NCBI RefSeq assembly: GCF_004358665.1
Contig: NZ_SMZR01000001.1
Coordinates: 186,001-250,000, forward strand
Direction of reading: 5' to 3'
Source: Jeotgalibacillus sp. S-D1
GTDB taxonomy: Bacteria > Bacillota > Bacilli > Bacillales > Jeotgalibacillaceae
Length of the DNA stretch: 64,000 nt
Part shown: in pieces, positions 38,883 through 47,280 of the stretch
Layout of the letters: the number at the start of each line of letters is the position of its first letter
How positions within the stretch are numbered: position 1 is the stretch's first letter
Program-made: the position numbers and the translations under genes
Notes under the pieces: model-generated
What the model saw: the letters and a program-made list of their open reading frames with translations, nothing else
The model's database searches: none
What the model was told of the DNA's origin: nothing

Positions 38883-39479
38883 ATGATCATCGGACTTACA
38901 GGAGGCATTGCAAGCGGGAAGAGCACAATTGCCAAGTGGCTGCTGGAAAATGGCTACACGGTAATCGATGCGGATATCTCGGCTCGAAAAGTAGTGGAAC
39001 CAAAACAGGAAGCGTACCGTAAAATAATAGAACAGTTCGGTCAGCAGATTGTAGCGGAAAATGGCATTATAGACCGGGCTCAGCTTGGTGCAATCGTTTT
39101 TGGCAACGAAGCGGAACGTGAAAAACTAAACCGGATTGTTCATCCTGCTGTAAGGAAAGATATGCTGGATCAGCAGGAGAAAGCCGTTAAAAATGGCGCG
39201 AAAACGGTTATTTTAGATATACCGTTGTTATTTGAAAGCCAGCTGCAATGGATGGTGGAAAAAATCATTGTTGTATATATTGCTCAGGAAGAACAGCTTA
39301 AAAGGCTGATGCTGCGAAACGATTATACTGAAGCCGAAGCACTAGCCAGAATTTCCTCACAGCTGCCGCTGGAAGAAAAAAGAAAGCAGGCAGATGCCGT
39401 CATTGATAATACAGGTTCAATCGAACAATCTGTTCAGCAGATGAAAGCGTTGCTTAAAGAATGGCAAGCGACTCCATAG
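38883..39479 (+). CDS. coaE: Dephospho-CoA kinase
   Basis: 198 residues from ATG 38883 with AAGGAG ahead; upstream in-frame codons lie inside mutM and are excluded. Last step of coenzyme A synthesis. P-loop LTGGIASGKSTIAKWL, DADISARKVVEP, and LDIPLLFES. Separated from mutM by 16 bases, so polA-mutM-coaE look like one operon. Confidence 0.96.
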   Translation: MIIGLTGGIASGKSTIAKWLLENGYTVIDADISARKVVEPKQEAYRKIIEQFGQQIVAENGIIDRAQLGAIVFGNEAEREKLNRIVHPAVRKDMLDQQEKAVKNGAKTVILDIPLLFESQLQWMVEKIIVVYIAQEEQLKRLMLRNDYTEAEALARISSQLPLEEKRKQADAVIDNTGSIEQSVQQMKALLKEWQATP

Positions 39480-39486
39480 TTAAGTT

Positions 39487-39533
39487 AAAATATGGTAAAA
39501 TTAGAACAAAACGGTTCTTTTTTTACCATATTT
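39487..39533 (+). terminator. Terminator of polA-mutM-coaE
   Basis: Nested hairpin: AATATGGTAAAA with TTTTACCATATT outside, and AGAAC with GTTCT plus TTTTTTT inside. Confidence 0.8.
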
Positions 39534-39590
39534 CTTTATATGTTAAACATTCGATAAAAATTAGAATTTATTCTTTAAATATTAGTTGAA

Positions 39591-39631
39591 TATGTTATAC
39601 TAATTTTAGTTATTTCATTAACAGTATAACA
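39591..39631. promoter_or_regulatory. Inverted pair of CcpN-type boxes in front of gapB
   Basis: TATGTTATACT (39591-39601) fits all 11 positions of TRTGHYATAYW, the CcpN consensus as I recall it. The reverse strand of 39622-39632 reads AATGTTATACT (10 of 11). They form a perfect 9-bp inverted repeat TGTTATACT/AGTATAACA with 21 bases between. The second lies only 17 bases before the gapB start, so binding would block transcription on glycolytic carbon sources. Confidence 0.65.
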
Positions 39632-39648
39632 TTATTAGGGGGATCCTC

Positions 39649-40695
39649 ATGAAAAGAACGAACATTGCAATTAATGGTTTTGGACGAATCGGAAGAATGG
39701 TGTTTAGAAAAGCAGTGATGGAAAAGAATTTAAACCTCGTTGCAGTAAATGCTGGCTACCCTGCTGAAACACTTGCTCATCTGTTAAAATATGATACAAC
39801 TCATGGCATTTTTGATGCCGATGTACAAACAGAAGAGAATGCTTTAATTGTTAATGGTCACCGGATTGCCCTTGTAAATGAACGAGATCCTGCTAAGCTT
39901 CCATGGAAAAGCATGAATATTGAAATTGTAATTGAAGCAACAGGCAAGTTTAATGCGCGTGATAAAGCTGCTCTTCACCTGGATGCAGGAGCTAAAAAAG
40001 TGGTACTGACTGCACCCGGTAAAGAAGAAGATGTCATGATTGTTATGGGAGTGAATGAAAGCGTTTTAGACCTTGAAAAACATGATGTCATCTCAAACGC
40101 TTCATGTACGACGAACTGTCTTGCACCTGTTGCAAAAGTCCTGGACGAAGAATTTGGCATTGATAACGGACTAATGACAACCGTACACGCCTATACGAAT
40201 GACCAGAATAATATAGATAATCCACACAAAGATCTTAGAAGAGCACGCTCATGTGCGCAGTCCATTATTCCTACTTCCACTGGAGCGGCGAAGGCTTTGG
40301 GGAAAGTCCTTCCAAACCTCAAAGGGAAATTACATGGAATGGCGCTGCGTGTACCTACACCGAACGTATCACTGGTGGATCTGGTAGTCGATGTAAAGAG
40401 GGAAGTCACAATTGATGAGATAAATGCTGCATTCAAAAAAGCAGCAGATAACGAGTTGAACGGTATTGTGTCATATACTTCAGAACCATTGGTATCAGTT
40501 GATTTTAATACCAATTCAAGCTCTGCCATTATCGACGGTCTTTCTACGATGGTAATGGGTGCAACGAAGGTAAAGGTTTTGGCATGGTACGACAATGAAT
40601 GGGGATACTCGTGCCGTGTAGTTGATTTAGTAAACCATGTGGCGCATCAAATGCAGGAGTCTCCCACCCAAAGATCACAGGTAACGATGTCTTAA
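39649..40695 (+). CDS. gapB: Glyceraldehyde-3-phosphate dehydrogenase GapB (gluconeogenic)
   Basis: 348 residues. NAD(P)-dependent GAPDH: nucleotide loop INGFGRIGRMVFRKA, active site SNASCTTNCLAPVAKVL with Cys-His pair, phosphate-binding STGAAKALGKVLPNLKGK. At position 33-35 the B. subtilis GapA Asp that selects NAD is replaced by a neutral run (AVNAGYPAET), as in NADP-using GapB. With CcpN-like boxes ahead and no other glycolytic genes attached, the gluconeogenic role is well supported. Confidence 0.93.
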   Translation: MKRTNIAINGFGRIGRMVFRKAVMEKNLNLVAVNAGYPAETLAHLLKYDTTHGIFDADVQTEENALIVNGHRIALVNERDPAKLPWKSMNIEIVIEATGKFNARDKAALHLDAGAKKVVLTAPGKEEDVMIVMGVNESVLDLEKHDVISNASCTTNCLAPVAKVLDEEFGIDNGLMTTVHAYTNDQNNIDNPHKDLRRARSCAQSIIPTSTGAAKALGKVLPNLKGKLHGMALRVPTPNVSLVDLVVDVKREVTIDEINAAFKKAADNELNGIVSYTSEPLVSVDFNTNSSSAIIDGLSTMVMGATKVKVLAWYDNEWGYSCRVVDLVNHVAHQMQESPTQRSQVTMS

Positions 40696-40704
40696 TTTCC
40701 ATTT

Positions 40705-40737
40705 AAAAAAACTGCGTATCGATGCGCAGTTTTTTTA
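40705..40737 (+). terminator. Terminator of gapB
   Basis: AAAAACTGCG and CGCAGTTTTT around an 8-base loop, followed by T run. Confidence 0.9.
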
Positions 40738-40777
40738 TGTTTTAATCCTCTGAATATGAAATAATCAAATTCTTTTA

Positions 40778-40806
40778 TTGCAAAATGAATGTAAAAACCG
40801 TATACT
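40778..40806 (+). promoter_or_regulatory. Promoter of speD
   Basis: TTGCAA, 17-base spacer, TATACT. Predicted start near 40813, giving a leader of about 134 bases. Confidence 0.6.
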
Positions 40807-40842
40807 GATTTTCGTGATCTAATTTGGTTCCACACAAATCAC

Positions 40843-40941
40843 ATCTTTACTTAAAGGGTTAGGACCTCATCGGACTAACTTTCCCCCGTGGTAAAGATTG
40901 TATGAACAACCAAATAGAATCAAATTTACATTAAGGGGGAA
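40843..40941 (+). ncRNA. Candidate structured leader of speD with Shine-Dalgarno-complementary strand
   Basis: P1: ATCTTTAC (40843-40850) with GTAAAGAT (40891-40898), perfect 8 bp. Inside it P2: GTTAG (40858-40862) with CTAAC (40875-40879), extended by CC/GG across a small bulge, loop TCATC. On the 3' side inside P1 stands TTCCCCC (40881-40887), which is the exact complement of GGGGGAA (40935-40941), the speD ribosome binding site. The arrangement resembles riboswitches that hide the site by a pseudoknot. I do not recognise it as a known class; no ligand can be assigned, though AdoMet or a polyamine would fit speD. Confidence 0.5.
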
Positions 40942-40946
40942 CGATC

Positions 40947-41327
40947 ATGGAAACAATGGGTCGTCATGTAATTGCAGAACTTTGGGGCTGTGACTTCGAT
41001 AAGTTGAACAGCATGGATTTAATTGAACAAGTATTTGTAGATGCAGCACTAAAAACGGGTGCAGAAGTACGGGAAGTAGCTTTTCACAAATTTGCTCCCC
41101 AGGGTGTTAGCGGTGTTGTGATCATATCTGAATCACATCTTACCATTCATAGTTTTCCAGAACACGGCTATGCCAGCATAGACGTTTATACATGCGGCGA
41201 TTTAGATCCAAAAATCGCAGCTAATTATATTGCGGAATCACTCGGAGCAAAAACGCAGGAAACGATTGAAGTTCCCCGCGGCATGGGCCCGGTAAGAGTA
41301 GGTCAGCCAACTGTCAGCGCAGTCTGA
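40947..41327 (+). CDS. speD: S-adenosylmethionine decarboxylase proenzyme
   Basis: 126 residues. Makes decarboxylated AdoMet for spermidine synthesis. Short prokaryotic class 1B proenzyme: self-cleavage between Glu62 and Ser63 in [18 protein letters not shown] gives the pyruvoyl group; His68 and Cys83 (DVYTCGD) complete the active site. AAGGGGG stands 7 bases before the ATG and is complementary to a strand in the leader. Monocistronic with terminator; follows gapB as in B. subtilis. Confidence 0.96.
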   Translation: METMGRHVIAELWGCDFDKLNSMDLIEQVFVDAALKTGAEVREVAFHKFAPQGVSGVVIISESHLTIHSFPEHGYASIDVYTCGDLDPKIAANYIAESLGAKTQETIEVPRGMGPVRVGQPTVSAV

Positions 41328-41340
41328 TCGTGTCCTTTAA

Positions 41341-41368
41341 AAGAGATGCCTTGTGCGTCTCTTTTTTT
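41341..41368 (+). terminator. Terminator of speD
   Basis: AAGAGATGC and GCGTCTCTT with one G-U pair, loop CTTGT, then T run. Confidence 0.88.
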
Positions 41369-41477
41369 ATATGCAGCAAAATGTCGAAACTCCACCTAAT
41401 TGCTTTTGTTCTTTTCCATAAATATTGATAGAATGAATAGTATCAAATTGATCAGAGTTATTCAGGAGGAGATTGGA

Positions 41478-41861
41478 TTGGCAGGATTACGTGGAGTATT
41501 TAAACGGTTCAGTTCAGAATGTGAAACATCGGACCAGCATAGGGAAGAGGATTTACAGACAAACTATTATAAATCATCCTTAGACAAAGTTTTTACTGAG
41601 GTAAGAAAATATTATTCCTCACCACAGTACACAATCACTTCCGAGTCAAAAGAACATGGGGAAATAATGGTTCAAAAAACCAGCAGGCCATCTATGTTCA
41701 TCATTGCAACAATTGTCAGCGTAAGACCTTTACATACTGCAGTGGACATTAAAGCATCGAGCGATCAAACGATTGTCGGAGGAGCATACCCGCGGCTTAA
41801 ACAAGAAATTCTTTCCTGTTATAAAGCGCTGGGCCAGCAGCTTCGCAAGGCAGACCGCTGA
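41478..41861 (+). CDS. Conserved cytosolic protein of unknown function
   Basis: 127 residues from TTG 41478, chosen because AGGAGG ends 8 bases before it. I do not recognise a domain. It begins MAGLRGVFKRFSSE and has no membrane segment or signal. The centre (YTITSESKEHGEIMVQKTSR, IATIVSVRPLHTAVDIKAS) reads as an alternating beta-strand region, ending in a helix. It lies alone between speD and nrdR. I recall small cytosolic proteins annotated at this place in Geobacillus-type genomes, but give no function. Confidence 0.75.
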   Translation: MAGLRGVFKRFSSECETSDQHREEDLQTNYYKSSLDKVFTEVRKYYSSPQYTITSESKEHGEIMVQKTSRPSMFIIATIVSVRPLHTAVDIKASSDQTIVGGAYPRLKQEILSCYKALGQQLRKADR

Positions 41862-41930
41862 TACTACCTTGTACTTTAGGGCGATTTTTATTATGATAGA
41901 AGGAAATAATCACGTTGTGGAGCTGGTTTT

Positions 41931-42392
41931 ATGAAATGCCCGTCGTGTCATGAAAGTACGACAAGAGTCATTGATTCCAGACAAATTGATGAGGGAAAAG
42001 CGATTCGCAGGAGAAGAGAATGCGAATCTTGCCAATACCGCTTCACTACATTTGAAAAAGTGGAGGAAATTCCTTTAATTGTCGTTAAAAAAGATGGAAT
42101 TCGTGAAGAATTCAGCCGCGAGAAAATTTTGCGCGGGCTGATTAAGGCGTGTGAAAAACGTCCTGTTCCGTTTGAAGAACTGGAAAAAGTCGCTTCATCC
42201 ATTGAGAGGGAACTTAGAAATCAGGGTGTTTCAGAGACACCTTCTGTCGATATCGGCGAAATGGTAATGGATCGTTTAACAAAGGTTGATGAAGTGGCCT
42301 ATGTGCGATTTGCGTCTGTGTACCGTCAGTTTAAAGATATCAATGTATTTATAGAAGAATTAAAAGAACTGATGAATAAAGAACGAGCATAA
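41931..42392 (+). CDS. nrdR: Transcriptional repressor NrdR
   Basis: 153 residues. Zinc ribbon CPSC ... [12 protein letters not shown] at the N-terminus, followed by an ATP-cone (about 49-139) beginning [20 protein letters not shown]. Represses ribonucleotide reductase genes in response to dATP/ATP. Found directly upstream of dnaB as in B. subtilis (ytcG). A terminator overlaps its end, so dnaB has to be transcribed by read-through or its own promoter. Confidence 0.95.
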   Translation: MKCPSCHESTTRVIDSRQIDEGKAIRRRRECESCQYRFTTFEKVEEIPLIVVKKDGIREEFSREKILRGLIKACEKRPVPFEELEKVASSIERELRNQGVSETPSVDIGEMVMDRLTKVDEVAYVRFASVYRQFKDINVFIEELKELMNKERA

Positions 42393-42424
42393 GGGTGCGT
42401 AAAGTAACCCTTAGCTCTTTTTTT
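42385..42424 (+). terminator. Terminator overlapping the nrdR stop
   Basis: GAGC-AT-AAGGGT pairs with ACCCTTAGCTC over a 10-base loop, then seven T. The 5' arm covers the last codons of nrdR. Confidence 0.75.
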
Positions 42425-42461
42425 GTCTATTGTTTACAAAAGGGAAGGACCGGTTAAAACC

Positions 42462-43904
42462 ATGACAAACATGTGGAGAGAAGTTCAGCCAACAGATGAA
42501 TATCGCGTTCAGTTGAACGGTATGCTGCATGAAAGCGATCGATCCATTCTGCAGCTTTTGTACCAGCCGCTGGTTGGAGCAGCTTCCATCAGCTTATATT
42601 CACTGTTGTGGGAAGAAGTGCAGCGCAACCAGCTTGAAAGCGCACCGGTCAATCATGCTACGCTTCTTAGTATGCTGTCGGCTTCAATTGAATCTATTTT
42701 TGAAGCACGCATTCATCTTGAAGGGATGGGTCTGTTAAAAACGTTTGTTAAAGGCGGAGATAAAAAAGAATTTCTTTATCAGCTTCAGCCTCCTTTAAAA
42801 CCGAATGAATTTTTTGAGGATCCCATGTTAAGTGTTTTCCTTTACAGGCAGGTTGGCAACAGCCAGTTTCAGCGCTTAAAGCAGCATTTTGTTGTGCCGT
42901 TTGAAGATTTAACTTCATACCGGGAAATCACGCGATCATTCCAGGATGTCTACGCATCAGAAGCATTGATTAAAAGAGTTCCGGAACTGACTCAAGACAG
43001 GGAAAAGAACGAAATGGTCCTGTTTGAATCAGTCAATAGTGGAATCGACACAGATTTTGCTTCATTTGACTTTCATTTGCTGCTAGCGGGCCTTTCAGAA
43101 ATGATGGTTCCGAGAAAAGCCATCACCTATCCCGTGAAAAGTATGATTGCAAAGCTCGCAGCACTTTATGGATTAAACGAAATAGAAATGAAAAGCGTTA
43201 TTATGAGTGCAGTGAATGAAGAAAATGAAATTGACATTGAATCACTGCGAAAAGCAGCCAGGGATTTTTATCAGCTTCATCAGAGTCAGACGCTGCCCAA
43301 ACTGAAGTCTGTCACAAATGAAGCAGATAAAATAGAGCAGCCTTCCGGACTGGGACAGGGAAATGAGTCAGACTTAATTTACTATTTAGAACAGGCTTCA
43401 CCAGTGCAGGTGCTGAAAGATGCATCAAATGGGGTTGAGCCTTCTAAGTCAGAATTGGCCCTGATAGAAGATTTGCTTTACCAGAAGAATCTACCGTCCG
43501 GTGTGGTGAACGTACTCCTGCAGTTTGTGCTTATTCGGACTGATATGAAGCTGACTAAAGGATTTGTCGAGCAAATTGCGAACCATTGGGTAAGGTCTGA
43601 AATCTCTACAGTTGAGTCTGCTATGGAGCTGGCAAAAACGGAGTACAAGAAATACATGGAATGGAAAGAAGAAACAAAAAACGGCACAAAAAAACGCAAA
43701 AGCAATAAAACCATTCGAAAAGAAAAACTGCCAGATTGGTTTAAAGCCCGACAAGAAGCTGATAAAGAGAATGACAGCAGTAAATTGCCTTCAGAAAAAA
43801 CAAAAACGCCAGAGGATGCTGAATTTGAAGAGAAGAAACGCCGGTATTTGGAAAAACGTCGGCTAAAGAAGCGTGAGGCAGGTGAAAATAATGGATCCTA
43901 TTAA
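42462..43904 (+). CDS. dnaB: Replication initiation and membrane attachment protein DnaB
   Basis: 480 residues from ATG 42462, giving MTNMWREVQPTDEY, which aligns with the start of B. subtilis DnaB. DnaB with DnaD and DnaI loads the replicative helicase at the origin. Winged-helix-like N-terminal part (about 1-140), then DnaB/DnaD (DDBH) helical repeats (about 200-400; late motif YxxxIxxxW-like region NHWVRSEISTVESAMELAK), and a highly charged tail rich in Lys/Glu. AAGGGAAGG lies rather far (about 11 bases). Overlaps dnaI by 14 bases. Confidence 0.92.
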   Translation: MTNMWREVQPTDEYRVQLNGMLHESDRSILQLLYQPLVGAASISLYSLLWEEVQRNQLESAPVNHATLLSMLSASIESIFEARIHLEGMGLLKTFVKGGDKKEFLYQLQPPLKPNEFFEDPMLSVFLYRQVGNSQFQRLKQHFVVPFEDLTSYREITRSFQDVYASEALIKRVPELTQDREKNEMVLFESVNSGIDTDFASFDFHLLLAGLSEMMVPRKAITYPVKSMIAKLAALYGLNEIEMKSVIMSAVNEENEIDIESLRKAARDFYQLHQSQTLPKLKSVTNEADKIEQPSGLGQGNESDLIYYLEQASPVQVLKDASNGVEPSKSELALIEDLLYQKNLPSGVVNVLLQFVLIRTDMKLTKGFVEQIANHWVRSEISTVESAMELAKTEYKKYMEWKEETKNGTKKRKSNKTIRKEKLPDWFKARQEADKENDSSKLPSEKTKTPEDAEFEEKKRRYLEKRRLKKREAGENNGSY

Positions 43905-44826
43905 CCGCACGATCAAGCAATTGGCTGGGTCGGATCGATTTCAGGAACGGTATAATGCAATGAAAAAAGAAATAGTAAGCAATACAGAAGTGCAGCAGTT
44001 TTTCGAACAGCATAAGGAAGAGCTGGCCCCAAATGCACTTGATCAGGGAATGATCAAGCTATATGAATTCATCAATCGTTCCAGTGCCTGCAAAAGCTGC
44101 CCTAGTCTTGAGCAATGCATTAACACAATGGGCGGCTATGAGCCCAAAATCATAATCCAGAGCGGTCTGATTGACTTGGAATACCATCGGTGCCCGCGCA
44201 AAATAGCCCATGAGGAACAGCGACGTACAGAAACACTGATTCAGAGTATGTATGTGCCGAAAGATGTTCTGCGCGCAACGCTGGATGATGTGGAATTAGA
44301 CAGCGACCACCGCATCCATGTCCATGAAATGGCGGATGAAATTGTCGACCGCTTAATTCATGATAAAGATCATTTTAAGGGATTATTTATATATGGAGAT
44401 TTTGGAGTCGGCAAAAGTTATATTCTTGGAGCTATTGCAAATGAGTTAAAGAAAAATAACCGGGCAAGTTTTATCTTGTATTTTCCTGAGTTTTTAAGGG
44501 AAATGAAGCAGTCAATTGGCGACCAATCATTCACAAGCAAAATGGAGGCCGTAAAGAAATCGTCCATTCTCATGCTCGATGACATTGGAGCTGAATCCTT
44601 ATCAAGCTGGGCTCGTGATGAAGTGCTGGGAACCATTTTACAATATCGTATGGCAGAAGAGCTCCCGACCTTCTTTACCTCCAATTTTGATTATAAGGGA
44701 CTTGAGCATCATTTAACCTATTCCCAGCGCGGGGAAGAAGAACCGATTAAGGCTGCCCGCATCATGGAACGAATTAAACACTTAACAATTCCAGTTCATA
44801 TGGAAGGGAAAAACCGCAGAAATTAA
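43891..44826 (+). CDS. dnaI: Helicase loader DnaI
   Basis: 311 residues from ATG 43891, inside the end of dnaB. AAA+ ATPase that loads the replicative helicase. N-terminal zinc-binding region with CKSCPSLEQC and CPRK (about 67-110), then Walker A GDFGVGKSYILG, Walker B SILMLDDIGAES and an arginine-rich C-terminus. Same order dnaB-dnaI as B. subtilis; the ytxC gene that follows there is absent. Confidence 0.95.
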   Translation: MDPINRTIKQLAGSDRFQERYNAMKKEIVSNTEVQQFFEQHKEELAPNALDQGMIKLYEFINRSSACKSCPSLEQCINTMGGYEPKIIIQSGLIDLEYHRCPRKIAHEEQRRTETLIQSMYVPKDVLRATLDDVELDSDHRIHVHEMADEIVDRLIHDKDHFKGLFIYGDFGVGKSYILGAIANELKKNNRASFILYFPEFLREMKQSIGDQSFTSKMEAVKKSSILMLDDIGAESLSSWARDEVLGTILQYRMAEELPTFFTSNFDYKGLEHHLTYSQRGEEEPIKAARIMERIKHLTIPVHMEGKNRRN

Positions 44827-44843
44827 TTTTTAACTAAATTAAC

Positions 44844-44872
44844 TTGCTTTTGCAATCTGAATCATCTAAAAT
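44844..44872 (+). promoter_or_regulatory. Promoter of thrS
   Basis: TTGCTT, 17-base spacer, TAAAAT. Confidence 0.55.
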
Positions 44873-44907
44873 GACACCTAACCAATCACTTTTTAATACA
44901 ATAAAAT

Positions 44908-45156
44908 CAACAGTTTTGATAAGGATATGAATCATTATTACGGATCTCAGAGAAAAGGGCCGGCGGCTGAAAGCCCTTTATCACGAATGATGACTTTACC
45001 CCCTTTGAACTGTATGAGCGAAGTAACAGTAGTTCATACCGGACGCAGCCCGTTAGCTGAACCAGAGATTCTGACCGTTTTTTTGATCAGAAAGAAGGGT
45101 GGAACCACGAGTTTGCTTACCAAGCCTCGTCCCTTTCCAGGGATGGGGCTTTTTTG
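44908..45156 (+). ncRNA. T-box leader of thrS, specifier ACC (Thr)
   Basis: Stem I base ACAGTT (44910-44915) with AACTGT (45008-45013); upper helix ATCATT (44931-44936) with AATGAT (44986-44991). The specifier loop on the 3' side holds ACC at 44998-45000, a threonine codon. The conserved T-box AGGGTGGAACC is at 45096-45106. The terminator follows: AAGCCTCGTCCCT (45122-45134) with AGGGATGGGGCTT and a T run to 45156. Uncharged tRNA-Thr pairing with the TGGA of the T-box should form the antiterminator and allow thrS transcription. Confidence 0.92.
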
Positions 45157-45260
45157 TGTTTGGCTTTGGTAAACGGGGCTTTTATTGCAGCACGATGGCA
45201 CTCGCTTTCCCGCTGCATACTGCAGGAGTCTGGCACCTTCAGCATTTCAAAGTGCTTTGT
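45157..45260. repeat. Decayed repeat remnant between T-box and thrS
   Basis: TTGGCTTTGGTAAACGGGGC then GATGGCACTCGCTTTCCCGC and GCAGGAGTCTGGCACCTTC. These are recognisable words of the GTTGATT/AATCAAC-type Bacillaceae repeat. It lies after the leader terminator and so within the thrS transcript. Confidence 0.5.
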
Positions 45261-45299
45261 ATTTAAAAAGATGATTTAAACTAAGAAGGAGTGAATGAA

Positions 45300-47234
45300 A
45301 TGTCAGACGTTATTCAAATTACTTTCCCGGATGGTAATTCAAAAGAGTATCCAAAAGGAACATCAATCGAGAAAATTGCTTCTTCTATCTCTTCAGGACT
45401 TAAGAAAAAAGCGATTGCCGGAAAGCTGGATGGCACGGTCATCGATCTTCGGACACCAATTGAAAATGACGGAGCTGTTGAGATTCTTACACCGGATAAT
45501 GAGGAATCATTGGAAATCATGCGCCACAGCACAGCCCATCTTTTAGCGCAGGCGATCAAACGCTTGTATCCCGATGCCAAACTTGGTGTGGGTCCGGTAA
45601 TTGAAGGCGGCTTCTACTATGATATTGATACAGAATCTTCTATTTCCACTGAGGATCTTCCGAGAATTGAAAAGGAAATGAAGAAAATTGTCAGTGATAA
45701 TATTGATGTCGAACGACAAGAGGTAAGCAGAGACGAAGCGATTAGCCGATTTAAAGAAATTGATGATGAATATAAACTTGAACTGATCGATGCCATTCCA
45801 GAAGATGAAAAGGTAACAATCTATAAGCAAAGTGAATTCTTCGACCTTTGCAGGGGCATCCATGTTCCCTCCACAAAACATATTAAAGAATTTAAACTGC
45901 TTAGCGTAGCGGGGGCATATTGGAGAGGGAACAGTGATAATAAAATGCTTCAGCGAATATATGGAACAGCTTTTTTCAAAAAAGAAGATCTTGATCATCA
46001 TCTGAAAATGATTGAAGAAGCTAAGGAGCGCGACCACCGCAAGATAGGGAAAGAGCTTGACTTGTTTACAAGTTCTCAGCTTGTCGGCCAGGGGTTGCCG
46101 CTGTGGCTTCCTAAAGGAGCTACAATCCGCCGCACAATCGAGCGTTATATTGTGGATAAAGAAATTGCACTCGGCTATGACCATGTCTATACTCCGGTGC
46201 TTGGAAGTGCAGATCTTTATAAAACAAGCGGTCACTGGGATCATTATGAAGAAGGCATGTTCCCTCCAATGGAAATGGATAACGAAACACTTGTCCTTCG
46301 CCCAATGAACTGTCCCCATCATATGATGGTGTATAAGCAGGATATTCACAGCTACCGTGAGCTTCCGATCCGCATAGCTGAGCTTGGCTTAATGCACCGT
46401 TATGAAATGTCAGGCGCGCTGTCCGGACTTCAGCGGGTGAGAGCGATGACATTAAACGATGCCCATATCTTCGCACGGCCTGATCAAATTAAAGAAGAGT
46501 TCCAGCGTGTCGTTCGATTAATTGAAGAGGTATATAAAGACTTTGGGCTGAACGATTATAAATTCCGTTTATCTTATCGGGACCCAGAGGATACTGAAAA
46601 ATATTTTGATGATGATGCGATGTGGAACAAAGCGCAGGCAATGCTCAAAGAGGCGATGGATGAGATGGGCCATGACTACTTTGAAGCGGACGGTGAAGCA
46701 GCATTTTACGGTCCGAAATTGGATGTGCAGGTGAAAACGGCAATTGGCAAGGAAGAAACGCTGTCAACGGTTCAGCTGGATTTCTTATTGCCTGAGCGCT
46801 TCGATCTTAACTATATTGGAGAAGACGGCAAACAGCATCGTCCGGTTGTCATCCACCGTGGTGTGGTTTCCACAATGGAACGATTTGTCGCATTTCTAAT
46901 TGAAGAATATAAAGGAGCTCTTCCGACTTGGCTTGCTCCTGTTCAGGTACAAGTCATTCCCGTTTCACCAAATGTTCACCTGGATTATGCTAAAAAAGTT
47001 CAAGATGAACTTCGTTTAAATGGAGCGAGAGTTGAATTAGATTTACGCGATGAAAAGATGGGCTACAAAATTAGGGAAGCACAAATGAAGAAGATTCCTT
47101 ATATGCTTGTTGTGGGAGATCAGGAAATGGAAAATGGAGAAGTCAACGTTCGCAAATACAGTGAACAAAGTTCCGAAACTATTTCACTTGATGCTTTTAG
47201 TTCTATGTTAACAAACGAAGCTCAAAAAAAATAA
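45300..47234 (+). CDS. thrS: Threonyl-tRNA synthetase
   Basis: 644 residues from ATG 45300 (AAGGAG 8 bases ahead; a GTG at 45291 overlaps that site). Class II enzyme. TGS domain (about 1-62), editing N2 domain (63-225, [16 protein letters not shown]), catalytic core with zinc ligands Cys in LRPMNCPHH, His in MYKQDIHSY region and motif 2 [20 protein letters not shown], and C-terminal anticodon domain (about 540-640). Controlled by the Thr T-box. Confidence 0.97.
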   Translation: MSDVIQITFPDGNSKEYPKGTSIEKIASSISSGLKKKAIAGKLDGTVIDLRTPIENDGAVEILTPDNEESLEIMRHSTAHLLAQAIKRLYPDAKLGVGPVIEGGFYYDIDTESSISTEDLPRIEKEMKKIVSDNIDVERQEVSRDEAISRFKEIDDEYKLELIDAIPEDEKVTIYKQSEFFDLCRGIHVPSTKHIKEFKLLSVAGAYWRGNSDNKMLQRIYGTAFFKKEDLDHHLKMIEEAKERDHRKIGKELDLFTSSQLVGQGLPLWLPKGATIRRTIERYIVDKEIALGYDHVYTPVLGSADLYKTSGHWDHYEEGMFPPMEMDNETLVLRPMNCPHHMMVYKQDIHSYRELPIRIAELGLMHRYEMSGALSGLQRVRAMTLNDAHIFARPDQIKEEFQRVVRLIEEVYKDFGLNDYKFRLSYRDPEDTEKYFDDDAMWNKAQAMLKEAMDEMGHDYFEADGEAAFYGPKLDVQVKTAIGKEETLSTVQLDFLLPERFDLNYIGEDGKQHRPVVIHRGVVSTMERFVAFLIEEYKGALPTWLAPVQVQVIPVSPNVHLDYAKKVQDELRLNGARVELDLRDEKMGYKIREAQMKKIPYMLVVGDQEMENGEVNVRKYSEQSSETISLDAFSSMLTNEAQKK

Positions 47235-47237
47235 TAT

Positions 47238-47276
47238 AAAAAGCGACTGGATGATTTATTATCCAGTCGCTTTTTT
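47238..47276. terminator. Terminator between thrS and the convergent lipoprotein gene
   Basis: AAAAAGCGACTGGAT pairs with ATCCAGTCGCTTTTT around an 8-base loop; A and T runs on both sides. Confidence 0.92.
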
Positions 47277-47280
47277 AATA

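Noticed and set aside
44927-45172. 81-codon plus-strand frame in the thrS leader
   Set aside because: It coincides exactly with T-box leader RNA structures; no ribosome binding site.
45543-46349. 268-codon open frame on the minus strand inside thrS
   Set aside because: Entirely antisense to a well-conserved synthetase gene, no ribosome binding site, Cys/Phe/His-rich translation typical of a shadow frame.
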